DNA of 64,000 bases, taken from positions 9,605,301 to 9,669,300 of the forward strand of contig NW_027184085.1 in assembly GCF_041296385.1 (NCBI RefSeq). Reading direction: 5' to 3'. This document shows positions 43,001 through 55,237 of the stretch, piece by piece. A program made the translations under genes and the position numbers. Numbering within the stretch: the first letter of the stretch is position 1; each line of letters begins with the position of its first letter. The notes beneath the pieces were generated by a model, which worked only from the letters and a program-made list of their open reading frames with translations, was not told the DNA's origin and did no database searches. The DNA comes from Aphelocoma coerulescens. Taxonomy: Eukaryota > Chordata > Aves > Passeriformes > Corvidae.

Positions 43001-46000
43001 CTAAATCTTCTGGAAATTCCCGCTGTCCTGAGACTTGGCTGGTGCCTGTCCTCATCATGTTTTGCTGGAGCAGACATTTTTTATATGCTAAAGAAAGTGA
43101 TGTGAGACATTAGAAGAGCTTTTCTGGGGTGAGTGGAGCCTGTCTGACATTGTACCACAAAACTCCCTTTAAGGACCTCCCTGAAACACTGTGCTGGGTT
43201 CATCCACCTCCACCACAGTCCCTGGACTGTGAGACACTCCAGAGTGCTCACCTTAGGCTTGCCAAGAGGAGATGGCTGCAGAAGGCTACAGCTGGTGGAC
43301 CTGAAGCCCAGGCCCACCCCAAACCCACTGGGGAATCAGCAGCATCCCTTGTCGGTCTCCATGAAGGCAGCATCCTGCCTGCCCCAAAGCAATCACAGTG
43401 ATCTGGGTGCAGGGCTAAGACTGAGCATCCCAGTGGTCTCCTCCAGCTTTAAACACCAACCCATTTAAGCAGAAGCCCAGACAAACAAGGAACAAGAGGA
43501 GATGTGGCACCCATACCTTCTTCTGCCCTCACTTCCCAGCCAGGGCTCTCCTGCTCATCCATGGATGCCAGAGCATCTGCTGGGCAAACGCATTACCTGA
43601 TTCCTTTTCCCACTCTGAGAATGCCCACATAAAGAGCTGTCCTTCCAGTCCCTCAGCACTAAACTCAACGCTGCAATTTCTGGGAAGCTTTGGATCTCAC
43701 ATATGTTTGTCCCACTTCTCCGGCTCGCCAGCTGCCCAGCTGTTCCTTTCCATTTGAGCTAATCACGGAGATTAAGGCAAAGACCCAGCCTGGAAGGTTT
43801 GCAAACAATTCCAGCCTGTTTCTGCAAGCAGCTTTTGCAGTCACACTCGGGCACAAAAGCACATGGGCTAATAAACCCTGTGGCATCTGTGAAGGGAATT
43901 CCCAGGAAGGGCTCGGTGCTAACCCAGGCAGTTTAGCCAGGCACCAGCTTGGGGACACTGCAAACCACAGGGTGGCCAGGCACACGCCCTTCAAAGGGGA
44001 AGGAAAGGGAGACAGCAAGGCTGGAGAAAAGGTGCCAGAGGTGTCAGAAAGGATTCACGTCCATAACACATCTCACCAGAAGCCTGGGCCCCAGCGTCCC
44101 ACATCCCCTCCATCCTCCCGAGCACATTAACACGCTCACCCCTCAGGAAGGCGGCAGCCCACCATCCCCCAGGGCTCAGTGGAGCTGAGCAGCCAGCTCA
44201 GGGCAGAGTGGAGCCTCCATCACAGTCCTCCCAGCCAGATTCCCCTGTCCTTGTGCTGCCCTGTGCCTGGAGACAGTAGATGCTGCCTGGAGCTGTTCAT
44301 TATTCGATTGGCTCTGGATTTTGCAGCCCTCGAACCCTTGTGGCCCAGAGACCCCAAGCCAACACCACAGAAAAGCCATCCTGCATCTGTCCAGCTGTGT
44401 GCTGAGGCTTCTGCAGCCTCTCCCCGAGTCAAAGCCTCTGTCCATCAAAGGAAACAGGCTGTCCTCTCTCCACTTACAGGCTTGGGGGTCACTCTGGACC
44501 CCCAGACCATCTGTATGTTTGCCACTCCATGAAGCAAGCAGTTTACAGCTGGCCTCGCTGTGATTGCATGGAGAAAGAAAGGAGTGCAGCCATCTGGGGT
44601 TCCTGATGGACTGCAGTATAGGATGAACAGTGGAGAAACATGACCCCTGAGTCCTGAGGAATGGACACGAGGGTGAGCTGGGCAGGAAAGAGCAGATAGA
44701 TGCTCCCAATAAGAGGGGGCTGGTGGTTGAAATGTGATGTTTTCCCCCAGCATGATGCTTTTGGGGTGAGGGAGACATTTCCTTGAGCAGTTCGCCTGTA
44801 AGAGCGTGACAGTGGGACAAAGTGCACTGCTCTGATGCCCACGTGCTTTGGGGACACAGAGTGGCTGATATGCTGACACCAGGGCAGGACCAGAGCTCAC
44901 AACCCATTTCCTGCCAGTGCAGGGACCTGAACAAGCCTGACAAGCTCCAGGCATGTCAAATGGGGAGGTCTGTCCTTCTCTCCTTCCTCCCCCTGCCACC
45001 AGCCCCCTCACTCTCCCCAAGGCCAGCACAACACAAGGCTGGGGGAATTTACATTTGGCCTTGATTGCAGCCATGCCAGGACCTCCCCTGCCTGCCCGTG
45101 GGTAGCTCTGAAGGCCGGCAACAGGCGGTGCTTGCGCTGTTGCCACACACGAAGCTCAGGCTAAGCACAGCCAGATTTTGGCAGGGCACAGGGTGACCAG
45201 AGATCTCGATGACCCAGATGCAAGGACCCCGAGTGCCCCATCTGTGGTGTTTCAGATACAGAAGATCCCATCCCCTCCTCAGCTTGTCCAGCTGTTCCCA
45301 GTGTGATGTCTTCCAGGCATGAGAACCCAAAGTTTTGCCGGTAATACAAACAGAACAACTTGGACTCAAAACCTGGTCAGTTCAACCAGAAACATAGCTC
45401 AGATTTAGAGGGGAGATTTTGAGACAAGCAGCTAAATTAATTAAACTGAGGAACACAATCAGAGGAGGAAACATTAAAAGTATTTGCAATTGTTTTTTTC
45501 TATTTTTTCTTCTGGTTTTTGTTTTGTTTTGTTTTGTTTTAAATAAGAATGTTCCTGAAAGCCATATGAGTGAAAGTTGAAAAACATGGGTTTTCCAGCC
45601 AGGAAAGCTGCCAGAGGAGCACAGAGGACCCCAAGATGGCCACGGGACCCTGGGAACCCACAGCACTGATGAATGCCCTCTCCCTGAGCCATGGCAAGAT
45701 ACGCAACAGTTTCTTGTGAGTTGGGAGGACAAAGTCATCCCAGAGAATCACAGGGACACGATCAGATAGAGTAGCTTTTTGGGTTACTAACTGTCTGTGT
45801 GTGAGGGGCAAACAAGAATGAAAAGACAGAGAGGAGAGCACACAGACTTCCCAACTCTGTAACCTTTGGGAAGAGACAAGCTGCAGTGGCCTTTCTGTTC
45901 GTCCCTTTCCCCCACTGGTTTCTCCATAGCTGCAGCCCCTGGTCTCTCAGCCAAGAAACCAGGGGTCACCTGCAGCTTCAGAAAACTCTCTTGCATTGGT

Positions 46001-47104
46001 TCCTCCTGTTTTATCACTGCAGAGTGACGGTGTTGTCCTGAAGTGATGCTCGGGATGCAGCAGCACCACTGCAACATTCCTGCCTGTGCTGGCAGATTGT
46101 CTGCACACTCTGGTGCAGGCTTCTGAGCCAGGCCAGCTAATGCCAGGCTAAGTGCATGGGAGTGAGCAGGGCCAGGGACCATCCTCAAGGGACGGGGGAA
46201 TGCGGCCACTCCATCTAGGGATGAGAGAGCTCGGCCCCAGGCTCTCCCTGCCAGCTGGCCGCGGTGCCTGGTGGCTTTGTTGTGCACATTTAATCACCTC
46301 ATCCAGACACGGCAGTTCCTTCATTAATCACCGATGAACACGGGTCCCACCAGATGCTGAGACAGCCCAGACATCTTCCCTGCCCTGTGCATCTTACCAT
46401 TCCCTGATTTACAGCCTCCTTCCTCCGAGGCGTAGGCGTAACCTCATGCCCTGCTCCATTCCTGATGCAGACGTCAGCATCCCATTGTTTTTCCCCTAGA
46501 AGGCAGTTCTGGCCGCCGGCATCCGAGCAACTCAGCCCCCAGCCCCGCTCAGGACCCCCCGGCCCCACACCACTCTCAGACCCTTGTCCCACAGCCCCAC
46601 AGCCCTCTGTATGAGGCCAAAGCATTTGCAAACTTTTTCCAAGCAGCTCCATTAATTTCCCCTCTCCCATCTCCTTTGGAGCTGGCAGAAGAGCATGTTG
46701 GATGAGTCCGAATCCAGAAGGATATGATAGAAATTGGCTTTATTTCTTATCCAAGCTTGTCTGACTCCTTATGCTGCTTGGTCCTGCTTTTCTCCACGAG
46801 CTCCAAGAGTCTTGTGCTCCAAGCAGGTCCTTGCCAAGACCAATTCTCTCCCAGTCTCAGACCAGGCACCAGGGACTGGTGGCAGAGCAGGCCTGAGGTA
46901 GAGCAGGCTGTCCTCCCACCAAGCATCCAGCTTTCCCTTACCCCTCCTTCAGGCTCCCTCTGCACAAGACCACTTTCAGTTACTGATCTCCTCAGTCTCC
47001 TTCCTACACCTTCAAGGAGTGACAAATCCACCTCAGGAACTTGCAGACTAAACAAGGTCTCAGCCCAACCTTCCGTACAAAGCAGGGACAGTGGTGGGAA
47101 CAGG
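40013..47104. other. Non-coding stretch, no gene recognised
   Basis: Open frames of up to 255 codons (44943-44176, minus) have chance-like composition and no domains. AT-rich blocks at 42560-42760 and 46260-46330 contain several TAAT motifs. A (TTTTG)n microsatellite lies at 45515-45541. Confidence 0.4.
45515..45541. repeat. (GTTTT)n microsatellite
   Basis: About five GTTTT units follow a T-rich stretch. Confidence 0.9.
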
Positions 47105-47720
47105 GAATCACAGAACCTCTTTGGTTGGACTGGATTGCACAGGATGCCCATCTGCATCTTAAAATCATCTAAGGCTGGAGATCCTTCCAGCTCTCCAGGC
47201 CCCTCTTCAAGCACATGACTGTGCCCAGGGGGGTAATTTTCCTATGCTACAAGCTAGATCGCTCTCTCTCATGCCCCCCATTTTGTGCACCTCCATTAAA
47301 AGGTTGGCTCCATCTTCTAAATAATCCACCCACAGATGTTGGGGAGCTGCTCCTGGGTCTCCCTAAAACCATCCCTTCTCACAGGTGGGCAAGCCCAGGT
47401 CCCCAGCTTCTCCATGCAGGGCAGGAACTCCAGCCCAAGTAATTTTAGTGGCTTCTGCTGAACTCACTCCAGTTTATCAATGTTTCTCCTGTACTGAGGG
47501 GGCTGAAACCTGAACACATCACCCAGATGTGGCGTCATGAGAGGCCAGCAAAGGACAGCAATCACTTTCAGAGATCAGCAGGATAGACTTGAGCCCTTCT
47601 GCCTCTCAGCAGCTCAGTGGTGTTGCCAAAGTGATTTCTCTGGCAGCCTCGAAATGATGATCAGCTTTTGTGCTTTCAGAGAACCTGGGAGTGATGCCCA
47701 GCACAGCAGCAGCCCCGTTT
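47105..47720 (-). mobile_element. Old CR1 LINE fragment, reverse orientation
   Basis: Starts AATCACAGAACCTCTTTGGT, the reverse complement of a CR1 3' end. The run CTCCAGTTTATCAATGTTTC, then CCTGTACTGAGGGGGCTGAA and CCCAGATGTGGCGTCATGAG follow the known CR1 order. Divergence is high. Confidence 0.7.
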
Positions 47721-50340
47721 CTGTGTTGCCCAAAACCGCACAGGGCAAAGCAGTGGAGGAGGTCTTTTGCAGACAACAGATCCAGAAAAGGATGAGGTTT
47801 CCTGCCTCTTTGGATGTCTACAGGAATGAAGCAGCTGCAGGATGCATTCTCCTCAGTCTCAAAAAGCCTACAGCCCGAGGGAGCCATCAGATGATCTTCT
47901 CACAGCCCCAGGTCCCACTGGTGGCTGTGTAGATGCCCAGTCCTTGCAGTGTTTTAGCTCCATGCTTGTCTCCTTGTGCCTGCAAGTTTTAATCTACAAT
48001 CATTTAATATTCATTTCCTATCATGCCGAACGTCATCAGGTCCAGAACTGGTCCTGGAGGAATACCCTGGCAGGTGTCACTTCCTCACAGATGGCTCCCG
48101 GTGCCTACTGTCCTGAGCCACCCCCTGCTTCTCCGCAGCTCAGGGCAACCTGACGTCTCCAAACTCTCACAGGGACTCCCACCTCCACGGCATTTCTAGT
48201 GTACCTGGAATACCTTTCAGAGCACAGGAAATGACTAGAAATGGCTGTAAAAAGCTGTGGAATGGATAAAATAAGTTGGAAGTTATTCTGGAGACCTGTT
48301 TTGTGTGGCAGGTTGGCAAGAAGCAGCAAATAAGCACTGTTAAGACGTTTTCTTTGCGGGGAACAGTTCTGCAGACTTGTGATCAAACCTCCAAAGGGCT
48401 ACAGAAAAGAGAAACCCCATTAAAATCCACGCACACCAAAAAGAGATGCTGTCTCCCAGCAGCAAGATATAGGGTGTCCCCATGTCGAGGGAGAAGTGAT
48501 CTCTCTGCACAAGCTTCTTATCACAAGGATGGAGGAGGCAGAAGTGGAGAGCTAGACAAAGGGGGCCCCTTCCCATGGGATGTGTTCCCATTACCCTTTA
48601 AAACCTCACATGGGAATTGCATCGGCTTTGCTTTACCCTGCTCGTGCTTTTCCCAGAAAGAGCAAGCAGACAGTCTTTTTTCAAGATGCTTGTAGTAAGA
48701 GCCATGTCATCTCTGTGGGCCTGACTCACATGAAGGATGCTCTGTGCTTCAGGGAACATGGATGCCTGAGCAGAGAGATACCCAGCAGAGGTCTGTCAGC
48801 CCCAGCACCTCCTGGGAGCACCAGGGAAATTCCAGTTGTAAGACAAATAAAGACTATTGCAGCTAAGATTCCTCAGCCCATTTTTACAGGGCTCTTGGGT
48901 ATAATTTATGCAGGCAGCTACTTTTGAAATATTTGCCCTTGGTGTATGTCTTCTAGCATCCCCTATAGTGCCTAATAAACTGGAAAATATTTCAGTCTTC
49001 CTTTCTTCTTCCCAAGCACTGAATGCAGACATTGCTTTCCTTTCTGCATCTTGCATAACAGCATTTTCTTTCTTTTGGGAAATAAATTTAAAAGATGAAG
49101 ATGTGTTTTTGCAGTACTTCCTCATCATCATCATGGCTGTGGTCAGCCATGCATATTTCCCAGAAGTATTCACAGTTTTATACTTCTCAACTTCCCATTT
49201 GCATCCATGCTCCTTTGGTTCATGCCAACCAGCTCCTTTTGTGCAGCTGCTCCCCCTTTTATTCTGAGCACACCAATGGACCCGTGCACCAGCACAGGCA
49301 TAATCCACAGACACAGTTCCAGTGCCTCCAGCCCAGCGCCACCTGCACTACGCAGGCTCGAGGGGCTTTGCAGCCATGCAGAGATCCCAGGGAGCAGGCA
49401 GACCCCATCTCTGCAGGGGCTTCTCTCCCTGGGTCCATGTTTCTCAGGCTTTCAGGGGAATGAGGCTCAGCTGCTCTCCACAGGAGTGGCCGGGCTGGGG
49501 GAAGGAGCAAGACAAATTGTGGAGCAGTAGCAGCAGAGGTGCCTGGTGCTCCAGGCTGAGGTAGCAGCCCCACTGCAGCCGGAGGAAGCACTGCCATGAC
49601 AGTCACTGGGCAGTGGGTGGGCAAGGGATGCAGTGCAGGGCATGAGTCAGCCTCGCAGGGATGCTGACATGAGACCTGCTCTGGCTTAGCCAGGCACTTT
49701 GGACACAGGGGTCAGTCACCAGCAGCAGGCATTTGGGCAGCAGCCAGTGCAACCTCTCCATGAACCACTGCACTGAAAGGTTCACAGCTTCACCTCCAGC
49801 TATCTTCCTGCTGTGTGCTTGCTGCTTGTCTCTTGGCTCAGCTCCAGATTTGAGAGGACAACAGCCACGGTAGCATGAGGCTGGCTCCTGTCCTCAACTG
49901 TGGTGTGGTGGGATCGGTCTGATGGTCATGTTCCTTGGGCAGGATCAAAGCTGGTCCTGCTGCAGGTTCTGCAGCCTTGCAGAAGGCACTCGGAGGGGCT
50001 GGGAGGACCAGAGACAACCCAGGAGACCCTAAGCAACTTCTCCATTCAGGAGAAGTATCTCACACACAATGTTCCCCAGTGATAGTCACAGCTCATCAAG
50101 CTCTGCTGCCTGGCTTGCAGCCCCAAATCTCTTGCCCCTGAAGGGCTTGGTGGCAATCAGGACCTGCAGGCAACTGGCTGTGCCAGCATCCTTGTGTCAC
50201 TGCCAGCAGGCTGGGAGGGAAGAGTCCAGGTAGTGGGCACTCACAGAGAGGCCATCATCCTTCTTTGGCAGGATCAAAGCTCATTCTCTTGCCAGTTCAG
50301 CTACCAGTCCTGCTGCCTTATTGACCAGGCTGGAAAGGGC
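47721..50340. other. Non-coding stretch, no gene recognised
   Basis: An AT-rich segment at 48830-49200 is open on both strands (172 codons minus, 119 codons plus), which is more likely low GC content than two genes. No domain found. Confidence 0.35.
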
Positions 50341-50341
50341 T

Positions 50342-50368
50342 GGGGGGGGGGGGGGGGGGGGGGGGGGG
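50342..50368. repeat. Run of 27 consecutive G
   Basis: Uninterrupted guanine run, able to form G-quadruplexes and prone to length errors in sequencing and assembly. Confidence 0.95.
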
Positions 50369-50989
50369 CATGGACAAAATGAGAGTGCACAGGGACTCTT
50401 CCTAGTGCCAAGGCAGGTCCCATCTGGGTAAAGGAAGCTCTCACACACAACACTTCCCAGCACTGGCTCCTGGCTGTCACATACAAAGCAGCACGGACCC
50501 TCCCAGGCACGGGTCTTGCCTCCCCACATCCCCACAGAAGCAGTAGCCCCCCCTCCACAAACTGTGTCAGGGAACCTGCCAGCCATAGCAGATGGCACCT
50601 CTTCCCTTGCTAATGAGCCGGCAGGATTTAATTCCTACCTCCCATTAACACTCATTAGAGTGTCACTTGGCCATTCTTCTGTGTCTATCACATCTCTGAG
50701 GCTTCGGCTTCAAGATGTTAATTTGGGGCCATTGCTGGGGTGGCCACCATCCTCCCAGCCACCCTCAGAAGGCTGCTGCCTCAGTGTCCCCCAAACCCTG
50801 CCTTCAGTGGGTCTGAAGAGGAGGCAGGAACAGATCAGCACACTGGCACCTATGGAAGAGATGGATAGATATGGTCGTAACCTGCAGACCAGGTCTGGAC
50901 TCAGGGCTTTCCCGTGGTGTCCCCACCCTCCCTGAAATCCCACAGCCCCGCTGAGGGCACAGAGTCTCAGGAATACGCAGCCAGACCTA

Positions 50990-51400
50990 CCACAGCTTGT
51001 TAGGGGACAGAAGTAGGTTACTTTCTGCCACGCATAGAAATGATGTGATGCATATTCATCAGTTACGGTTGTGCGGCGATTACAACAGTCGCATAAATTG
51101 CAGGTTTAGGGATCATCAGCTGCACTCCATGACTTTTTCAGGGCTTCCTCTCTTGAAAAAGAGATGGAAATTGGAGTCATCTTGTGAAAAATAAAGGCCA
51201 GATCTTTAAGTGACGTTTTAGAAAAATGCTGTTTACTGTACATTTTTTGCATCCCTCAGGTGAACAATTCAATGATCATAAGCTTCATCTTATTATTTAA
51301 AATTGTATTTATGAGCTATAATCACTGTCAATACATTTTTATTCTCAGAAATAAATTTACCAAACTATTCACAGATATGATAGAAACAAATTGAATATGA
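50990..51400. promoter_or_regulatory. Candidate conserved non-coding element
   Basis: A 400-bp AT-rich island in GC-rich surroundings, without repeats or long frames. It holds several CpGs in AT-rich context (GCGGCGATTACAACAGTCGC), a POU-like TGATGCATATTCATC and homeobox-type TTTATGAGC and TAATC sites. Conservation cannot be tested here; the call rests on composition and motif content. Confidence 0.35.
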
Positions 51401-52589
51401 AGCCCTGCCTCACAGGATCGATGCTAAGCAGGTCGCTGCATCTGTTTACAAAGGGAAAATATTCTTTCCTGCAGCTGCCTTTGAGCATAGTAAAGCCCAG
51501 GGAGCTTAAAAGCTTTGAAAAGTGGAGCGGATTTGAGGATTGATGCTCTGCAATCACCCATGAAGGCAGGAGCTGGGGGCAGAGCTGTCCCAGGGCATGC
51601 AGCCCTGCCCTCAATTCCCTGTGGAATGAGGCTTGTCACCTCCAGAGCCATTTGTCACCAGCCCACCCATGTCACCCTCTCTCCGGTGTGTGCCTCCTCG
51701 CCAGCCTTGCCATGTGATGAGGGATCCCTCTGAAGTGTTGACAGCGTGGCAACGGCTTCACCCAGCAGTGAGACCCCGCCCCGGTGTCACCTGCCTCAGG
51801 GACCTCACAAAATGCAACACCCAGTGCAGAGATACCAGTGATAACCCCCAAAATTATTTGGGTTCCTCTTCACCACAGGGTATTGAGTTAACCCTGGGGC
51901 CAAATGTGCCTATCCATGACAGACAGATCTTATCTGGAATACTGAATTTTGGACACAGTTGGAAAGAAAAAAGGACTGAGAAAACACTGATGTGAGCACT
52001 CTCCGTGCGACACGGACTCTGGGCAGTCAGCCCCTGGCAAATACTGATTTCTGCTGCCTGCTTCCTCAAAGAGCTCCAGCACTGCATGTAGCAATGGTCG
52101 GCCAAGCTGCTGACCACTCACTTTTTCACACTTCCAACTACTGCTGAGGCAGTTTTCTATCCTGAAAGCAGAACAGCAGATGAAGTATTACTGCCTTCCA
52201 GTTGCAGAGTGATGGCACAGCAGCTCAGAGCAACTGGAAGCATTTCAGTACTCCTATGTTTTGGGGTACCTGTAATCACAGAAAAAAACCCCAGGCTCTT
52301 CACAGCCAACTTTTTCATTAATTTTTCATCCAAGAGACAAGTTAATATGCGAGTGTAAAGATCCTTGTTTCCCTACATGTGTCACTTGAACTACATGGGA
52401 CTTAGGAAAGACTATGTATTTCCCAAGCAGGTGCTCTAGGTGCCTTGGGATAACACTACTGTTCCTTCATTGCTCCTTCAGTAACCCCTGTATCATCGTC
52501 TGTATTTCCCCATCCTGGTATCAACAAAGGAAGCTGGGGGAGAGCCGCTGTTAGGAGCAATTCAAGAACAGCTTCCGCGATCTGTGCAT
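51401..52589. other. Non-coding stretch, no gene recognised
   Basis: No repeat ends, splice-flanked exons or named motifs were seen. Confidence 0.4.
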
Positions 52590-52880
52590 CCTCCCCAGTG
52601 CCAAGGAGTGGGGATAATAACTTCCCTCAATCTGCTGGACACTCTCCTCCTAATGTAGTCCAGGATGTGGTTTCCCTTTTCCACGACAAGAGTGCTCTCT
52701 TGGCTCACGTTCAGCCCAGTGTCCACAATAACACACAGGTCCTTCCCTCTGCTGCCCCGTGCTCTGCTCCCTGCCTGGGCTCATTGCGCCTCAGGGCTGC
52801 ACTTTGCATCCCCCCTGATGAATTCCAGGGTCTTGGTATTCACATTCATGTAATCCGTTTGCACTGAGGCCGTGTCAGGT
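52590..52880 (-). mobile_element. Old CR1 LINE fragment, reverse orientation
   Basis: The order CCCTCAATCTGCTGGACACT, AGTCCAGGATGTGGTTTCCC, TTGGCTCACGTTCAGCCCAG, TGTCCACAATAACACACAGG, TCCTTCCCTCTGCTG follows the CR1 ORF2 reverse strand. It is diverged and truncated at both ends. Confidence 0.75.
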
Positions 52881-54797
52881 GCCAGCCACCCTCACCTAGT
52901 GGCACCTGAGGTTTGGCTGAAGGTTCATCCCCTGTGGGTATCCCTGTTGCTGATGGAAAGCCCTATGTCAGCCTCCAGGTGCTTCAGTCATTACTGGCCA
53001 TCCACCAGCTGTCAAGCTGTTGGTGGTGATCCTTGGAGTCCAGCACAGCTTTCCCTTGGGAAATCCTTGCTTGCCCTTTGCATGCTGAGAAATGAGATGC
53101 TGCCCCATTATGGGTCTTACAGTAATTCTCACTTCCTGTACTGATCCTCACCAAGTCACATGTCTCCTTCCCCCAGAGAGCACAGAGCCCTTTGACTTCT
53201 GCATGGGTAATCCCCACCACCCAGCCCTCCTCCTGCACCCATATTGCAACAGAAATCACAGAAAGTGGGGGGGCCAGAGACCACAGGATGTCTCTGTGCA
53301 CCCTCTGCTCTGGCTGAGCCCAGGCAGTACGTCCCAGGCAGACAGCAACGTCCTAAAATCTCCTTCAGGATGATCCATCTCCAGAATAAAGATTTGGGTG
53401 ATCCAGCTGCAACGTTTCCGCACAGGCTGGAGCTTTGCATCCCAAAAGCAGCCTCAGCTAGTTTTATACAAAGACGTTAACGAAATTCAGGATATCTTGG
53501 TTTTGAAAGCACTGCATAATTGCAAGCTGTTATTGTCTGAAACCGCATTTGCAAGATGCAGTCTCAACAGCCAGGCAGCTTGGGGAAAAGAAGCACTTCT
53601 TCAGTGTGGGAGAAGCTCCTGCAGAGGATACAATACCCTTGCCAAGCATTCACAGAGCTTCATCTGCCCAAGAACCGCAGCTTTCAAGCAGAAACTTGTG
53701 GGCAATGTCCTACTCAAATTGCCCCCAGCTCTTGCCCTAAGCTCAGCGTTTGTTCTGTTCCATTCCTCTGTATGCCATACAGAAACCTTCATCACACCCT
53801 CAGCATCAGGTAGCAAAGCCAATGGTTTCTTGCAAAGGGGCAGCTCCACAAGCCCCCCACCCTGAATTGCAATACCCAGAAAGCTCTGGCAAAGCTTCCC
53901 TGTACACATTTCAACCCCACTCACAGCACTGCTGCAGACTGAGCCCTTCCATGCTCTTGTCTTGTGACTCTCTCTTGACTGCTTTTCCTCATCTGCCTTG
54001 AAAAGCAGAGGTGAGTCTGGGAAATACTGGGTTTGATCAGGTATTGGCAAAGCCACAGGGATGAGCATTGTTTCAGGAATGAGATCCAGTGAAGGATTAG
54101 AGCACCCCAGCAAGAGTACAGCTGGATTTTGTCTATAGCTTTGTTGTTACATTTCATCCAAAAAGCTCAGCTACTTTGGGCAGGATCCTGCATCTGCTCA
54201 AGCTCTGATCAATGGCTCAGCAACGGTTCAAGTGACAAGTTCAGTTGTTCCCTGTAGGACATCCCTGAGTCAGGAGAGGTGGCCACATGGACTCCCCATC
54301 ACTGTCCTGTCACAAATAGAAAATCCATGCACATCCCTTCCCTCGGTCTTGTCTTCACTCATCCCAACTTCAGAGGAGTTGTTAGGTCATACAAAACTTG
54401 ATATCACTTGGCCTTGGGAGCCATATTTTGCAGTGCATCCGTTTTTGTCAAGCATGGGACAGTCCTGTTTGAAATCTGGCCGCAGACAAATGACCCAGTA
54501 TGTGGGGACAGAGAGTCAGGAGCATCCATAGGCTGACTTCAGTTTGGGGCATTCCTCCTATGGTCTGTGCCTGAGAGCAGGCAGGATTTTCTGGAGTGGG
54601 TGTGCCAGGTCCTCCAGAATGCCTGAGGAATGAGGATGGCTCAGAGTTGGACAACATCCCTGCCAAATGATTTGGTGGATGCTGCAAATCTGCTTGTGTT
54701 CAACGGGAGATAAGGTCATGGGAGAGAGACCCTCTGCTAAGTACAGCCAGCTGAAAACTCACACAGTGGCCAGCATCTCCTGCCCCTGGCCACCACT
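52881..54797. other. Non-coding stretch, no gene recognised
   Basis: May contain more decayed CR1 sequence just right of 52880. Open frames up to 170 codons show no domains. Confidence 0.35.
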
Positions 54798-55237
54798 TGA
54801 TGCCTTAGGTTTTAACTTTCATATTTTTCAAATTCTGTACTGCTTAGTGTGTAACTCTGAAGTTTCTTGTAGCCTGTTAACTTCTGCTCTCTCATGCTAC
54901 GTAGACATAACAAAGCCTCTCCGGGCCTGCTCTCCAAGACACCAAGACTGTCCTAGGCCCAAAATGTATAAACCAAAGAGCCTCTAAGGGCGAGGGGGGC
55001 AAGTTGTGGGGAAAACTGAAGCTTTAATTGGAGAATTAACCCTGCTATGCAAATGAACCAAACCTATAAAGGAGTGAAGAACTCGTGACCTGAGGTCCAT
55101 CTTGGGGTCCATTTTTGAGAGTGGCTTCAGGCTCCCCAGGGGGTACCTTTGAAGGTACCTTGCCTTTCAAATAAATACCTCTTTTATTCCTTTACTCCTG
55201 TCTAGTCTCTGTTTCTAGGAAGCCTCTTAAGGCATCA
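54798..55237 (+). mobile_element. Solo LTR (440 bp) of an endogenous retrovirus
   Basis: Begins TGATGCCTTA and ends TAAGGCATCA, a perfect 10-bp terminal inverted repeat with the canonical TG and CA ends. Inside, in order, are an octamer ATGCAAAT (55047-55054), TATAAA (55065-55070), an 8-bp hairpin GGTACCTT/AAGGTACC (55142-55159) and AATAAA (55170-55175). That is the U3-R-U5 plan on the plus strand. The trinucleotide ACT flanks both ends. No internal retroviral sequence adjoins it, so it is a recombined solo LTR. The family was not assigned. Confidence 0.85.

Noticed and set aside
44176..45146. Overlapping minus-strand frames of 255 and 233 codons
   Set aside because: Two long frames on the same strand in different phases over the same bases point to low stop-codon density rather than genes.
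48796..49314. 172-codon minus-strand frame in AT-rich DNA
   Set aside because: The opposite strand is also open for 119 codons; no domain, start context or splice sites were convincing.
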